A DNA stretch of 64,000 nt from Amycolatopsis japonica (GTDB taxonomy: Bacteria > Actinomycetota > Actinomycetes > Mycobacteriales > Pseudonocardiaceae), in contig NZ_CP008953.1 of NCBI RefSeq assembly GCF_000732925.1, forward strand, positions 4,712,001 through 4,776,000, read 5' to 3'. The number at the start of each line of letters is the position of its first letter. Position 1 is the first letter of the stretch. The position numbers and the translations under genes are program-made. This document shows, one piece after another, positions 8,221 to 17,274 of this stretch. The notes beneath the pieces are model-generated. The model was not told the DNA's origin and did not search any database. It saw only the letters and a program-made list of their open reading frames with translations.

Positions 8221-9785
8221 GCCGCCGCCTTCCTCGCAGGACCTTCCTCGGGCTCGCCGGCGGGGCCGGTGTCCTCGCCGCCGCCGGGATCGCGGCTCCC
8301 CGCCTGCTCGCGCAAGGCGCGCCGGGGACCGGCGAGTTGCTGCGCAGCGGGCTCCCCTTGCCGGAACCCTACCGGGTGCCGCTGCCGATCCCGCCGATCC
8401 TGCGTCCACAAAGGACGGCCGACGCCGATCATTACACGATCACCCAACGGACGGCGACGGCCGAGATCCTGCCCGGCGTCCGGACGCCGATCTGGGGCTA
8501 CGAAGGGATCTTCCCGGGCCCGACGATCGAATCGCGGCGGGATCGGACCGTGGTGGCGCACCATCGCAACGAGCTTCCCGTGCCGACGGTGGTCCACCTG
8601 CACGGCGGGCACACGCCGGCCGAATCCGACGGCTACCCGACCGATCTCGTCCTGCCGCGGTCCGGCTGGAGCGCCGCGCACGCCGGGCACGGCATGGTCG
8701 ACGCCCGTGCCCGGATCTCGAACGGGGAACGCGACTACGTCTTCCCGCTGCGGCAACGGGCCGCGACGCTGTGGTACCACGACCATCGCATGGACTTCAC
8801 CGGTCCGGCCGTGTACCGGGGCCTGGCCGGATTCCACCTCGTCCGCGACGACGAGGAAGACGCCCTGGGCCTCCCGTCGGGCGAACGTGAACTGCCGCTG
8901 ATGATCGCCGACCGTTCCTTCGACGAGCACGGCGAGTTCGCCTATCCCTCCCTCGACCGCTCGCTGCGGACCACGCCGGGAGTCGAAAGTGCTTACGTGG
9001 AGGGTGTTTTCGGTGACGTGATCCTCGTCAACGGCGCGCCGTGGCCGGTGCACGAAGTCGCGGCCACGCGGTATCGGCTGCGTCTCCTCAACGGCTCCAA
9101 CGCGCGGCGGTACGACCTGGCGCTCGACCCGCCGCCGCCCGGCGGAGGCGGTTTCGTGCAGATCGGCGCCGACCAGGGCCTGCTCGACGCGCCGCGCGCA
9201 CACGACCATCTCCCCATCGCCCCGGCGGAACGGTACGACGTCGTCGTCGACTTCGGCCGGTATCCGGTCGGCACCGAGGTCACCCTCGTGAACCGGCTCG
9301 GCACCGGCTCGACCGCCCAGGTCATGCGGTTCGTCGTCGCGCGCCGTGCAGCGGACGACAGCCGGGTTCCCGCCAAGCTCAGCGAGATCCCGCCGCTCAC
9401 CCGCGAGCAGGCCACGACCACGCGCGACTTCTCGTTCCGCGCGGGCGCTGTCCACGGTCGTTCGGGCTGGGTGATCGGCGGGGAGCCGTTCTCGCCGGAC
9501 CTCATGTCGGCGAGCCCGCGCCTCGGCGACACCGAGATCTGGCGATTCGTCGCCGACATCCACCATCCCGTGCATCTGCATCTGGTGGGATTCCGGATCC
9601 TTTCGCGTGGCGGGCGGCCGCCGGGGCCGTTCGACGGCGGTATCAAGGACACCGTCGACCTGGCCCCGGGCGAATCGGTCGAGGTCATCGCCCGCTTCGA
9701 CGGCTATCGCGGCCGGTACGTCTTCCATTGCCACAACGCCGAACACGAGGACATGGCGATGATGACGAACTTCGAGGTGGTCTAG
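8217..9785 (+). CDS. Tat-exported multicopper oxidase
   Basis: 522-residue laccase/bilirubin-oxidase-like enzyme that couples one-electron oxidation of phenols or metals to reduction of O2 to water. A twin-arginine signal (RRTFLGLAGGAGVLAAAGIA) directs folded, copper-loaded export. All four copper-ligand motifs are present: HLHGGH near residue 126, WYHDH near 185, HPVHLHLVGF near 449 and HCHNAEHEDMAMM near 503, the last giving the Cys-His-Met type-1 site. Three cupredoxin domains are expected and the length fits. It is co-translated with the preceding membrane protein. CotA, phenoxazinone synthase or PHS-like assignment is open. Its stop codon overlaps that of the convergent FAH gene. Confidence 0.93.
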   Translation: MSRRLPRRTFLGLAGGAGVLAAAGIAAPRLLAQGAPGTGELLRSGLPLPEPYRVPLPIPPILRPQRTADADHYTITQRTATAEILPGVRTPIWGYEGIFPGPTIESRRDRTVVAHHRNELPVPTVVHLHGGHTPAESDGYPTDLVLPRSGWSAAHAGHGMVDARARISNGERDYVFPLRQRAATLWYHDHRMDFTGPAVYRGLAGFHLVRDDEEDALGLPSGERELPLMIADRSFDEHGEFAYPSLDRSLRTTPGVESAYVEGVFGDVILVNGAPWPVHEVAATRYRLRLLNGSNARRYDLALDPPPPGGGGFVQIGADQGLLDAPRAHDHLPIAPAERYDVVVDFGRYPVGTEVTLVNRLGTGSTAQVMRFVVARRAADDSRVPAKLSEIPPLTREQATTTRDFSFRAGAVHGRSGWVIGGEPFSPDLMSASPRLGDTEIWRFVADIHHPVHLHLVGFRILSRGGRPPGPFDGGIKDTVDLAPGESVEVIARFDGYRGRYVFHCHNAEHEDMAMMTNFEVV

Positions 9786-10519
9786 CGGACCGGGTTGGTC
9801 AACGCCCCGATCCCCTCGATCGCGACGGTGACCTCGTCCCCCGGCTCCATCGGCCCGACCCCGGCCGGGCTGCCGGTGAGGACGACGTCGCCGGGGCGCA
9901 GGGTGAACCAGCGGGTCACCCACGCGAGGATCTCCGGCACGCCGAAGATCATCTCCCGCGTGGTGGCACGCTGGGCGAGCCGATCGTTGATCAGCGTGGT
10001 CACCTCGAGGTCTCCGTTCTCGATACCGGTGGTGATCCAGGGGCCGAGCGGCAGGAACGTGTCGGCGCTCTTGGCCCGCGCCCATTGACCGTCGGCCCGC
10101 CAGTCGTGCGCGGTGACGTCGTTGGCGCAGGTGTAGCCCAGGACGTGCGCCAAAGCGTTCCCGACGGTCAGGTTCCGCGCGGTCCTGCCGATGACGACGG
10201 CCAGTTCGCCCTCGTACTCCAGGCGTTCGACCTCTCGCGGGTGCAGGATCGGCTGCCCCGGCCCGGTGACGGCGTTCGGGGCCTTGAGGAACAGGGCGGG
10301 CCGCTCGGGCCACGGGCGGCCTTTTTCCTTCAGCTGGCAGGGATAGTTGCTGCCGACGCAGACGATCGTGCGCGGCTCGCACGGCGCGAGCAGCCGGATA
10401 TCGGACAGCGGACCGACGACCTCGCCGGGGCCGGTGGCCGGGTCGTACGCGCGGACGACGTCGCCTTCGACGCAGCCCGTCCTGGCGGCCTCCTCCCGGC
10501 CGAAGCGGATCAGCCTCAT
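9782..10519 (-). CDS. fumarylacetoacetate hydrolase (FAH) family protein
   Basis: 245-residue FAH-fold enzyme; the family cleaves or decarboxylates/hydrates beta-keto and oxo acids such as acylpyruvates, oxaloacetate or 2-oxo-3-deoxy sugar acids. The N-terminal ~50 residues form the small beta domain. The core contains VGSNYPCQLKEKG, ALFLKAPNAVTGPGQPI and the metal-binding EYEGELAVVIG (two Glu, with a further Asp in CANDVTAHDW). It overlaps the upstream FAD/Fe-S dehydrogenase stop by 4 bp, so it is the last gene of the aminotransferase-dehydrogenase-FAH operon. The precise substrate is not readable. Confidence 0.88.
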   Translation of the reverse strand: MRLIRFGREEAARTGCVEGDVVRAYDPATGPGEVVGPLSDIRLLAPCEPRTIVCVGSNYPCQLKEKGRPWPERPALFLKAPNAVTGPGQPILHPREVERLEYEGELAVVIGRTARNLTVGNALAHVLGYTCANDVTAHDWRADGQWARAKSADTFLPLGPWITTGIENGDLEVTTLINDRLAQRATTREMIFGVPEILAWVTRWFTLRPGDVVLTGSPAGVGPMEPGDEVTVAIEGIGALTNPVR

Positions 10520-13413
10520 GCCGGACCGCCGAGCGCTTCACGGACCAGTTCGAGCGGATGCCACGCCGTGCGGCCTGCACCGTGGAAGATCTGCTGACGG
10601 CACGAAACGCCGGTGGCGGCGACCAGTGTTCCGGCCGGTTCCCGCTCCAGCGCGGGGAAGAGCCGGTCGCGGCCGACGGCCATCGAGGTCTCGTAATGCT
10701 CGGCCTCGAAACCGAACGAACCCGCCATCCCACAGCATCCGGAGTCGATCTCGGCGACCTCCAGCCCCGGGATGCGGCGCAGGAGCGCCATGGTGGCGGC
10801 GGTGCCGACCTCCGCCTTCTGGTGACAGTGGCCGTGGAAGACCACGCGCCGCCCGCTCAGCCACGATCGTTCCGGCAGGTTCAGCCTGCCGTCGTCGATG
10901 GCCTCGACGAGCAGTTCCTCGACCTGGCGGACCCGTGCCTCGACCTGCCGCGCTTCGGGAAGGTCCGGCAGCAGCGCCAAAGTCTCGTCGCGCAAGGTGA
11001 ACACGCACGACGGCTCACAGCCGACGATCGGCGATCCCGGTTCCGTGTCACGTGCCAAGGACGTGACCAATCCGGTGGCCTTCTTCTTGGCGTCGTCCAG
11101 CAGGCCTTTGGACAGGCTCGACCGTCCGCAGCAGCCCCCGGAAGCGAGTTCCACCGCCCAGCCCGCACTTTCGAGCAGTTCGATCGCCGCCTTGCCGATC
11201 TGCGGTTCGGTGAAGGTGGTGAAGGAATCCGCGAGCCAGTTCACTGTGCCCGCGGCCCCCGGCGCCGTCACCCGGTGGCGACTCCAGCGCACGAGGTTCT
11301 CCCGCGCGAACTTCGGCAGCGGCCGTTCGGCCTTGATGCCGACGGTCCGTTCCATGAGCTTGCGGAGCGGCTCGATCCGACCGGGCACATTGGACAGTGG
11401 CGCGGTCGCCGAGCCGAGCCGGTTGAGGAACCGGATCGAACCGAAGATCCGCGACCGCAGCGGTGTGCCGTGCTCCTCGTGGTGCTGGTGCAGGGTTTCG
11501 GCCTTGAGCGAGGCCATGTCGACGCTCATCGGGCATTCGCTCTTGCACGCCTTGCACATCAGGCACAGGTCGAGGATCTCGTGCAGGCGTTCCCCGCCGA
11601 GCGCGGCCTTCGGATCCGGTTCGGACAGCGCCTTGACCAGCGCGTTGGCCCGGCCGCGCGTGGAATGCTCCTCCTGCAGGGTGACCTGGTACGACGGGCA
11701 TATCACCCCGCCGGTGGTCTTGCGGCACAGACCGATGTTCATGCAGCGGTCGGCGGCGCCGCGCATCCCGCCGACGACCTCGAACGACAGCATCGTCCGC
11801 AGCGGCGGCGCGGGCGGCAGGGCGTCGCGGTCGCGCAGGTTCTCGGTCATCGAGGGCGCGTCGACGATCTTGCCGGGGTTCATCGTGCCCGCGGGATCGA
11901 AGAGCTTCTTGACCTGGCGCATGGCTTCGTAGAGTTCGTCGCCGAAGATCTCGCGGTTGAACTCCGAGCGGGCGAGGCCGTCGCCGTGTTCGGAGGAGTT
12001 CACGCCGCCGAATTCGGCCACGAGATCCTTGATCTTCTCCGCGACCGCGCGCATCGTGTCGACCTGGGCGGGGTCGGTGAGGTCGACGAACGGCCGGATG
12101 TGCAGGCAGCCGACCGAACAATGGCCGTAGAACCCGGCTTCGAGCCGGTGCTCGTCGAGGATTTCCTTGAACCGCGCGGTGTATTCCGCGAGGTGCTCGG
12201 GGTCGACGGCGGTGTCCTCGATGAACGCCAGCGGCCGCTTGGTCCCCTCGCCCGCCGCCATCAACAGGCCGAGACTGGACTTGCGCACCTTGAGCAGCGC
12301 CGCCTGTTCGGCGGCCGTGACGAGTTTGAGCGTGTGGTAGCCGCGCCCGTTGCGCTCCCAGAGCGCGGCGACCTCGTCGAGTTTGGCCGCCAGCACGGTC
12401 TCGTCGTCGCCGGAAAAAGACACGAACAGCAGTGCCTCCGGATCGCCGACGAGATGGTTGCCGAGATCGGCGTACTCGATCTTCCGCCGCGACAGGTCGA
12501 GGATCGTCTTGTCCATCATCTCGACCTGATGCGGCCCGCAGCTGAGCGCGTCGAGCGTCGCCGAAATGGCGCCGTGCGTCGTTTCGAAATGCCCGACCGC
12601 GTAGACGGTCTTCTTCGGCTTGGGCACCAGATCGACTTCGATCCGGGTGGCCAGCACGAGCGTGCCCTCCGCGCCGACGACGAATTTGGCCAGGTCGAAG
12701 GGTTTATCTTCGCCGAATCCGGAGAGCCGGTCGAGCCGGTAGCCGCACGCACGCCGCCAGAACAGCGGCATGCCCTTGGCGATCGCGTCCTCGTGCGCGG
12801 TGACGAGTTCGGGGAGTTCGCGGTAGATGCGGCCTTCGTGTGTGTCCGCCTCGGCGCGCCGCTGGCGTTCGGTCTCGCTCACCGGTTCCAGGCGGGCGGT
12901 GGAGCCGTCGGCGAGGACGACGTCCAGCGCGCGGACGTGATCGATGGTCATGCCGAAGGTCAGCGACCCGGAACCCGCCGAGTTGTTGCCGACCATGCCG
13001 CCGATCGTGGCGCGGTTGCTGGTGGAGGTGTCGGGCCCGAACATCAGCCCGTGCGCGGCCGCCGCCTGGTTGAGCTGGTCCTGGACGACGCCGGGTTCGA
13101 CGACGGCGATCCGCGCGACGGGATCGAGTGCGACGATGCGGTTCATGTGCCGCGAAAGGTCGAGCACCAGACCGGGACCGACGGTCTGCCCGGCCAGGCT
13201 GGTACCCGCCCCGCGCGGGACGACGGGCACGCCGAACTCCGCCGCGGTGGCGACGGCCGCTGCGACGTCCTCCTGATCGACGGGGAACACGACCCCGCGC
13301 GGCATGATCGAGTACATGCTCGCGTCGCGGGAGAACAGGTGGCGCGTGTAGTCGTCGAAGGCGACTTCCCCGGTGATCCGCGCACGCAACGTTTCTTCGA
13401 GAAGGCTGGTCAT
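10516..13413 (-). CDS. FAD-binding and Fe-S-binding 2-hydroxyacid dehydrogenase (GlcD/GlpC-type fusion)
   Basis: 965-residue membrane-associated respiratory dehydrogenase oxidising a 2-hydroxy acid (D-lactate, glycolate or 2-hydroxyglutarate class). The N-terminal PCMH FAD domain (about 1-270) shows PRGAGTSLAGQTVG and GGMVGNNSAGS. The FAD-oxidase C domain (about 270-540) contains the metal-site segments GFYGHCSVGCLHIRP and NSSEHGDG. Two Fe-S segments follow: CMNIGLCRKTTGGVICPSY and CLMCKACKSECP. Two CCG domains close the protein, with SGGCCG and DSGCCGMAGS. This is the YdiJ-like single-chain layout, larger than separate GlcD and GlcF. It lies 10 bp behind the aminotransferase and overlaps the FAH gene. 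Confidence 0.92.
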   Translation of the reverse strand: MTSLLEETLRARITGEVAFDDYTRHLFSRDASMYSIMPRGVVFPVDQEDVAAAVATAAEFGVPVVPRGAGTSLAGQTVGPGLVLDLSRHMNRIVALDPVARIAVVEPGVVQDQLNQAAAAHGLMFGPDTSTSNRATIGGMVGNNSAGSGSLTFGMTIDHVRALDVVLADGSTARLEPVSETERQRRAEADTHEGRIYRELPELVTAHEDAIAKGMPLFWRRACGYRLDRLSGFGEDKPFDLAKFVVGAEGTLVLATRIEVDLVPKPKKTVYAVGHFETTHGAISATLDALSCGPHQVEMMDKTILDLSRRKIEYADLGNHLVGDPEALLFVSFSGDDETVLAAKLDEVAALWERNGRGYHTLKLVTAAEQAALLKVRKSSLGLLMAAGEGTKRPLAFIEDTAVDPEHLAEYTARFKEILDEHRLEAGFYGHCSVGCLHIRPFVDLTDPAQVDTMRAVAEKIKDLVAEFGGVNSSEHGDGLARSEFNREIFGDELYEAMRQVKKLFDPAGTMNPGKIVDAPSMTENLRDRDALPPAPPLRTMLSFEVVGGMRGAADRCMNIGLCRKTTGGVICPSYQVTLQEEHSTRGRANALVKALSEPDPKAALGGERLHEILDLCLMCKACKSECPMSVDMASLKAETLHQHHEEHGTPLRSRIFGSIRFLNRLGSATAPLSNVPGRIEPLRKLMERTVGIKAERPLPKFARENLVRWSRHRVTAPGAAGTVNWLADSFTTFTEPQIGKAAIELLESAGWAVELASGGCCGRSSLSKGLLDDAKKKATGLVTSLARDTEPGSPIVGCEPSCVFTLRDETLALLPDLPEARQVEARVRQVEELLVEAIDDGRLNLPERSWLSGRRVVFHGHCHQKAEVGTAATMALLRRIPGLEVAEIDSGCCGMAGSFGFEAEHYETSMAVGRDRLFPALEREPAGTLVAATGVSCRQQIFHGAGRTAWHPLELVREALGGPA

Positions 13414-13423
13414 CGGCGGGCCC

Positions 13424-14590
13424 TCAGTCGTTCTGCAGCAGTTCGAGGGCGTCCTGCAGCCCGCGTGGATCGGCGGGGGCGCCGGCGAGTGTCAGTCCCA
13501 TTTGGACTCCCGCGAGGGTGCCGGCGAGGGTGAGATCGTTGAACGCGCCGAGATGCCCGATCCGGAAGATCTTGCCGGCGAGTTTGCCCAATCCCGCGCC
13601 CAAGGACAGGTCGAACCGGTCGAGGATGATCGCGCGGACCTTGTCGGCGTCGATCCCTTCGGGCATCAGGACGGCGGTCAGCGCACCGGAATGCTCGCGC
13701 TCGTCCTGGCACAGGACCTCCAGGCCCCAGCCGCGGACGGCGGCGCGCGTCGCTGCCGCGTGCCGGGCGTGGCGCGCGAAGACGTTTTCGAGCCCCTCGT
13801 CGTAGAGCAGGCGCAAGGCCTCCCGCAGGCCGTACATGAGGTTCGTATTGGGGGTATAGGGGAAGAATCCGCGTTCGTTCGCGGTGAGCATCGGGCCCCA
13901 GTCCCAGAAGATCTTCGGCAGGCTCGCGGTTTTGGCGGCGTCGAGGGCCTTGTCGCTGATCGCGTTGAAACTCATGCCCGGCGGGAGCATGAGGCCCTTC
14001 TGCGAGCCCGCGACGGTGACGTCGACACCCCATTCGTCGTGCCGGTAGTCGATCGAGCCCAGCGACGAGATGGTGTCGACCAGCAGCAGCGCGGGATGTC
14101 CGGCGGCGTCGATCGCGGCGCGGATCTCCGGGATCCGGCTGCTGACACCGGTGGAGGTCTCGTTGTGGACCACGCAGACCGCCTTGATCCGATGCGCGGT
14201 GTCGGCGGCGAGCCGGTCAGCGACCACCTCGGGATCGGCACCACGTCGCCAGTCACCGGGCACGAACTCGACGTGCAAGCCGAGCCCCCGCGCCATTTCC
14301 TGCCACAGCGTGGCGAAATGGCCGGTCTCGAAGGCCAGGACGGTGTCGCCGGGGCTGAGGGTGTTGGTGAGCGCCGCTTCCCACGCGCCGGTCCCGGTGG
14401 CGGGGTAGATGACGACCGGGTTCGTGGTGCCGAAGACCGGCTTGATGTCGCGCAGCAGCCGCGTCGCCAGCTCCTGGAACTCCGGTCCGCGGTGGTCGAT
14501 GGTCGCCGCCGACATCGCCCGGAGCACCACGTCGGGCACGTTCGTCGGCCCCGGGATCTGCAGGAAGTGCCGTCCGGCCGCGTATGTCAT
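13424..14590 (-). CDS. class V aminotransferase, serine/aspartate-glyoxylate type
   Basis: PLP enzyme of 388 residues transferring an amino group to glyoxylate or pyruvate. The N-terminus FLQIPGPTNVPDVVLRAM is the alanine/serine-glyoxylate aminotransferase signature. PATGTGAWEAALTNTL holds the phosphate loop, HNETSTGV the substrate-side loop, and VAGSQKGLMLPPG contains the Schiff-base Lys. The start at 14590 (MTYAAGRHF) is preferred over the upstream ATG at 14602, which adds only MEAH. It is the first gene of the minus-strand operon with the hydroxyacid dehydrogenase. A GntR-type operator lies at 14653-14667, shared with the divergent permease. Aspartate-glyoxylate aminotransferases (BhcA) look alike and cannot be excluded. 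Confidence 0.9.
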   Translation of the reverse strand: MTYAAGRHFLQIPGPTNVPDVVLRAMSAATIDHRGPEFQELATRLLRDIKPVFGTTNPVVIYPATGTGAWEAALTNTLSPGDTVLAFETGHFATLWQEMARGLGLHVEFVPGDWRRGADPEVVADRLAADTAHRIKAVCVVHNETSTGVSSRIPEIRAAIDAAGHPALLLVDTISSLGSIDYRHDEWGVDVTVAGSQKGLMLPPGMSFNAISDKALDAAKTASLPKIFWDWGPMLTANERGFFPYTPNTNLMYGLREALRLLYDEGLENVFARHARHAAATRAAVRGWGLEVLCQDEREHSGALTAVLMPEGIDADKVRAIILDRFDLSLGAGLGKLAGKIFRIGHLGAFNDLTLAGTLAGVQMGLTLAGAPADPRGLQDALELLQND

Positions 14591-14652
14591 GTGCGCCTCC
14601 ACGCTCGGCTTCGAAGGTTTCGGGAACGAGACCTTGGTCTCGCCGCTTGAAC

Positions 14653-14667
14653 GGTATACCGTGTACC
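14653..14667. promoter_or_regulatory. GntR/FadR-type operator in the aminotransferase-permease divergent region
   Basis: GGTATACCGTGTACC, an imperfect dyad around TATAC-C-GTGTA. The same core (TATAC-G-GTATA) lies upstream of the GntR gene at 16828-16838, so one regulator probably binds both. Confidence 0.7.
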
Positions 14668-14745
14668 GAACTCCGTCGAGGGGCTACCCGGAACAACTTC
14701 GACCCGATTCCCTGAATGTGTCAGCGCCGACCGCAGAGGATTCCG

Positions 14746-16065
14746 ATGTCCATACAACTCGTCACCGTCGTCGCGCTCGCCCTGGTCTTCCTGATCGCGA
14801 CCGTGCTCCCCGTCCACATGGGAGCGCTGGCGTTCGTCGCCGCCTTCGTGATCGGCACGGTCTTCGCCGGGGAGAGCACCGACGACATCGTCTCGGGCTT
14901 TCCCGGCGATCTCTTCGTCATCCTGGTCGGGGTGACCCTGCTGTTCGCGATCGCCAAAGGCAACGGCACCGTCGACCGGCTCGTGCGCCTGGTGGTGCGC
15001 GCCGTCGGCGGGCGGATCGCCCTGATCCCGTGGGTGATGTTCGTGGTCACCGCGGCCCTGACCGCGGTCGGCGCGGTGGTGCCGGCGGCGGTGGCGATCA
15101 TCGCGCCGATCGGGATGGGGTTCGCCCGCCGCTACTCGATCAACCCGATGCTGATGGGCCTGCTGATCATCAACGGCGCCAGCGCGGGCGGCTTCTCCCC
15201 CATCAGCATCTTCGGCAGCATCGTCAACGGCGTCGTCGCCCGCGACAACCTGCCGAGCGATCCGGGGCTGCTGTTCGTGTCGTCGTTCGTCTTCAACCTG
15301 GCGCTGAGTGTCGTGGTGTTCTTCCTCTTCGGCGGCCGCGAACTGATCCGCCGGTCGTCGGCCAAGCCCAAGATCGCCGCGCTCGCCCACAGCGGTTCCT
15401 CGACGGTGACGACGATGACCGGCGCACCTTCCAGCGGTGGCACCGAGGAGCCCGAAGAGCGTCTTCCACTCACGCGCGACCACGTGTTCACGCTGATCGG
15501 GCTGGCGGCCCTGGCGGTGGGCGCGCTGGTGTTCAAACTCGACGTCGGTTTCACCGCGCTGACCGTGGCGACCGTGCTGTCACTGGTCTCGCCGGGATCG
15601 GCCAAGGCGGCCATCGGCGAAGTAGCGTGGCCGACAGTGCTGCTGATCTGCGGGATCGTCACCTTCGTTTCGCTGATGGAGCGAGTCGGCACGATCGACT
15701 GGCTCGGCAACCTGGTGACGCGGATCGGTTCGCCGCTGCTGGCCGCGATCCTGATCTGCGCGATCGGCGCGGTGGTCTCGGCGTTCGCGTCGACGACCGG
15801 GATCCTCGGCGCGCTCATCCCGCTCGCGGTGCCGTTCCTGCTGGCGGGCGAGGTCGGCGCGGTCGGCATGATCATCGCGCTGGCGATCTCGTCCTCGGTC
15901 GTCGACTCGTCGCCGTTCTCCACCAGCGGCGCACTGGTCGTGGCGAACGCGCCCGCCGGGCAGAACGACAAAGTGTTCCGGGGCCTGATGATCTGGGGAT
16001 TCAGCATGTGCGCGATCGCGCCGATCGCGACCTGGCTGCTGTTCATCCTGCCCGGCTGGGGCTGA
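14746..16065 (+). CDS. MatC-like dicarboxylate permease (SLC13/CitM superfamily)
   Basis: 439-residue inner-membrane transporter with 10-12 hydrophobic segments, split by a hydrophilic loop near residues 205-245 (Ser/Thr/Glu-rich). The N-terminal block through GGRELIRR corresponds to the MatC N-terminal domain of dicarboxylate carriers. Conserved re-entrant-type motifs NGASAGGFSPISIFGS and SSSVVDSSPFSTSGAL flank the two halves. Start ATG 14746 has GAGGA 5 nt upstream; the in-frame GTG at 14716 lacks this. Likely imports a malonate-, aspartate- or hydroxyaspartate-like dicarboxylate for the adjacent enzymes (inference). Expression is probably controlled by the GntR protein encoded just downstream on the other strand. 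Confidence 0.88.
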   Translation: MSIQLVTVVALALVFLIATVLPVHMGALAFVAAFVIGTVFAGESTDDIVSGFPGDLFVILVGVTLLFAIAKGNGTVDRLVRLVVRAVGGRIALIPWVMFVVTAALTAVGAVVPAAVAIIAPIGMGFARRYSINPMLMGLLIINGASAGGFSPISIFGSIVNGVVARDNLPSDPGLLFVSSFVFNLALSVVVFFLFGGRELIRRSSAKPKIAALAHSGSSTVTTMTGAPSSGGTEEPEERLPLTRDHVFTLIGLAALAVGALVFKLDVGFTALTVATVLSLVSPGSAKAAIGEVAWPTVLLICGIVTFVSLMERVGTIDWLGNLVTRIGSPLLAAILICAIGAVVSAFASTTGILGALIPLAVPFLLAGEVGAVGMIIALAISSSVVDSSPFSTSGALVVANAPAGQNDKVFRGLMIWGFSMCAIAPIATWLLFILPGWG

Positions 16066-16080
16066 GCCGGCTACCGGCTC
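16064..16080. terminator. short convergent hairpin overlapping both stop regions
   Basis: GAGCCGG-CTA-CCGGCTC, a perfect 7-bp stem spanning the 5-bp gap between the permease and GntR stops. Confidence 0.4.
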
Positions 16081-16808
16081 CGGCGCTCGGCCAGCCAGCG
16101 TTCCGAATCGGGAGTGCCGCCGTCGAGCTGATCCACCACCGCGTCGAGGAAACTGCCGTGACCGTGATCGGCCAGCGCCTGCAACACCGCGTCGGGGTCG
16201 CCGCCCTCGATGATCGTGAGCAGCTCGCGGTGCCGTTCGACGTTCTGCATCAACGATTCGCCGTCGCGGCGGGCGCTGCGGTTGAGGGCCATGCACAGCT
16301 GCATCTGCAGGGAAAGCGCGCGATAGGCCTCGGTCACCCGCTCGTGCCCGGCCAGTGCGACGATCGACTGGTGGAAGTCGTACTTCCGTTGCGTGAACAC
16401 ACCTTCGTCGCCGTCACGGCCCGCCTGCTCGAACGCCGCGAGGGCGTCCCGGCACGCTTGCAACCGCTCCGGCGAGCGGACCGGGATCCCGATCCGGACG
16501 GCGAAGGCTTCGAGTTCTTCGCGCAGGGTGACGATTTCGTAGACGTCATGGCGGGTCAGCGGGCGGACGATGACGCCACGCCGCGGATGGGGTACGACGA
16601 GTCCCTCGAAGGCCAAGATCTGCAACGCTTCCCGCAGCGGCGGGCGGGACACCCCGAGCCGCTCGGTCAGTTTGGCCTCGACCAAACGCGTGCCGGGCGG
16701 GAGTTCGCCGGAAAGTATCATCGCGCGCAGCGCCTGGGTGGCCAGGTCGGCCATACTCGGCGGCGCGACGATGCGGCCGTCCTCGTCCTGCACGGAACTC
16801 ATGGTCAT
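16071..16808 (-). CDS. GntR family regulator, FadR (FCD) subfamily
   Basis: 245-residue regulator. The N-terminal winged HTH (about 15-80) includes RLVEAKLTERLGVSRPPLRE and a GLVVPHPRRGVIVRPL wing. The all-helical FCD domain (about 95-225) has metal/ligand-type residues in the FHQSIVALAGH and AMALN regions. ATG 16808 is favoured because GGAGGGG lies 5 nt upstream. Two matched dyads, one in front of this gene (16825-16840) and one at 14653-14667, imply autoregulation and control of the permease and the aminotransferase operon. The inducer is probably a small carboxylate handled by those genes (inference). Confidence 0.9.
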   Translation of the reverse strand: MTMSSVQDEDGRIVAPPSMADLATQALRAMILSGELPPGTRLVEAKLTERLGVSRPPLREALQILAFEGLVVPHPRRGVIVRPLTRHDVYEIVTLREELEAFAVRIGIPVRSPERLQACRDALAAFEQAGRDGDEGVFTQRKYDFHQSIVALAGHERVTEAYRALSLQMQLCMALNRSARRDGESLMQNVERHRELLTIIEGGDPDAVLQALADHGHGSFLDAVVDQLDGGTPDSERWLAERRSR

Positions 16809-16824
16809 ACGGACCCCTCCCTGT

Positions 16825-16840
16825 CTGTATACGGTATATC
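16825..16840. promoter_or_regulatory. GntR autoregulatory operator
   Basis: CTGTATACGGTATATC contains the perfect 11-bp palindrome TATAC-G-GTATA (16828-16838), 17 bp upstream of the GntR start. It matches the dyad at 14655-14665 with one mismatch. Confidence 0.7.
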
Positions 16841-16884
16841 AATCACCGTCGTCGCGCGTGAGCGGTAGGTCACTTCATATTCGG

Positions 16885-16913
16885 TTGGACAATCCGTCCA
16901 GCACTTATACAGT
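16885..16913 (+). promoter_or_regulatory. sigma-70-type promoter of the RidA operon, leaderless
   Basis: TTGGAC (16885-16890), a 17-nt spacer and TACAGT (16908-16913). Transcription would start at about 16920, placing +1 on the GTG at 16921. No Shine-Dalgarno sequence is present. Confidence 0.65.
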
Positions 16914-16920
16914 CGGTCTC

Positions 16921-17274
16921 GTGACCAACGAGCATCCGTATCCGCCCGCCTTCCGCAGCGGCGACCTGGTTTCCGTGTCCGGACGGCTCGGCGTGACCGA
17001 GACCGGGACGCTGGTATCCGGCGGATTCGACGCCGAATGCCCGCAGGCCTTCGCCAACCTCGACGCCGCGCTGCGGTCGGTGGGCGCGACCCGCGCGGAC
17101 GTGGTGAAGGTCGTCGTCTACCTGACCGACATCGCCGACCGCGACGGTCTCAACCGGGTCTACGAGGAGTTCTTCTCCGAGCCCAGGCCGGCCCGCACCT
17201 GTGTCGGGGTGGCGTCCCTGCCGTACGGCGGCGTCGTCGAAGTCGAAGCCCTCGCCCGGGTACGCGATGTCTGA
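16921..17274 (+). CDS. RidA family enamine/imine deaminase
   Basis: 117 residues of the trimeric RidA (YjgF/YER057c/UK114) fold, which hydrolyses reactive 2-aminoacrylate and related imines released by PLP dehydratases. The catalytic Arg equivalent to Arg105 of the enteric enzyme is present as R92 in PARTCVGVASLP. The following VVEVEALARV strand supplies the conserved Glu. Start GTG 16921 immediately follows a strong promoter, so the mRNA is probably leaderless. It overlaps the next gene by 8 bp, and the operon ends with a hydroxyaspartate/threonine dehydratase, the type of enzyme whose products RidA detoxifies. That makes the functional link strong. Confidence 0.9.
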   Translation: MTNEHPYPPAFRSGDLVSVSGRLGVTETGTLVSGGFDAECPQAFANLDAALRSVGATRADVVKVVVYLTDIADRDGLNRVYEEFFSEPRPARTCVGVASLPYGGVVEVEALARVRDV

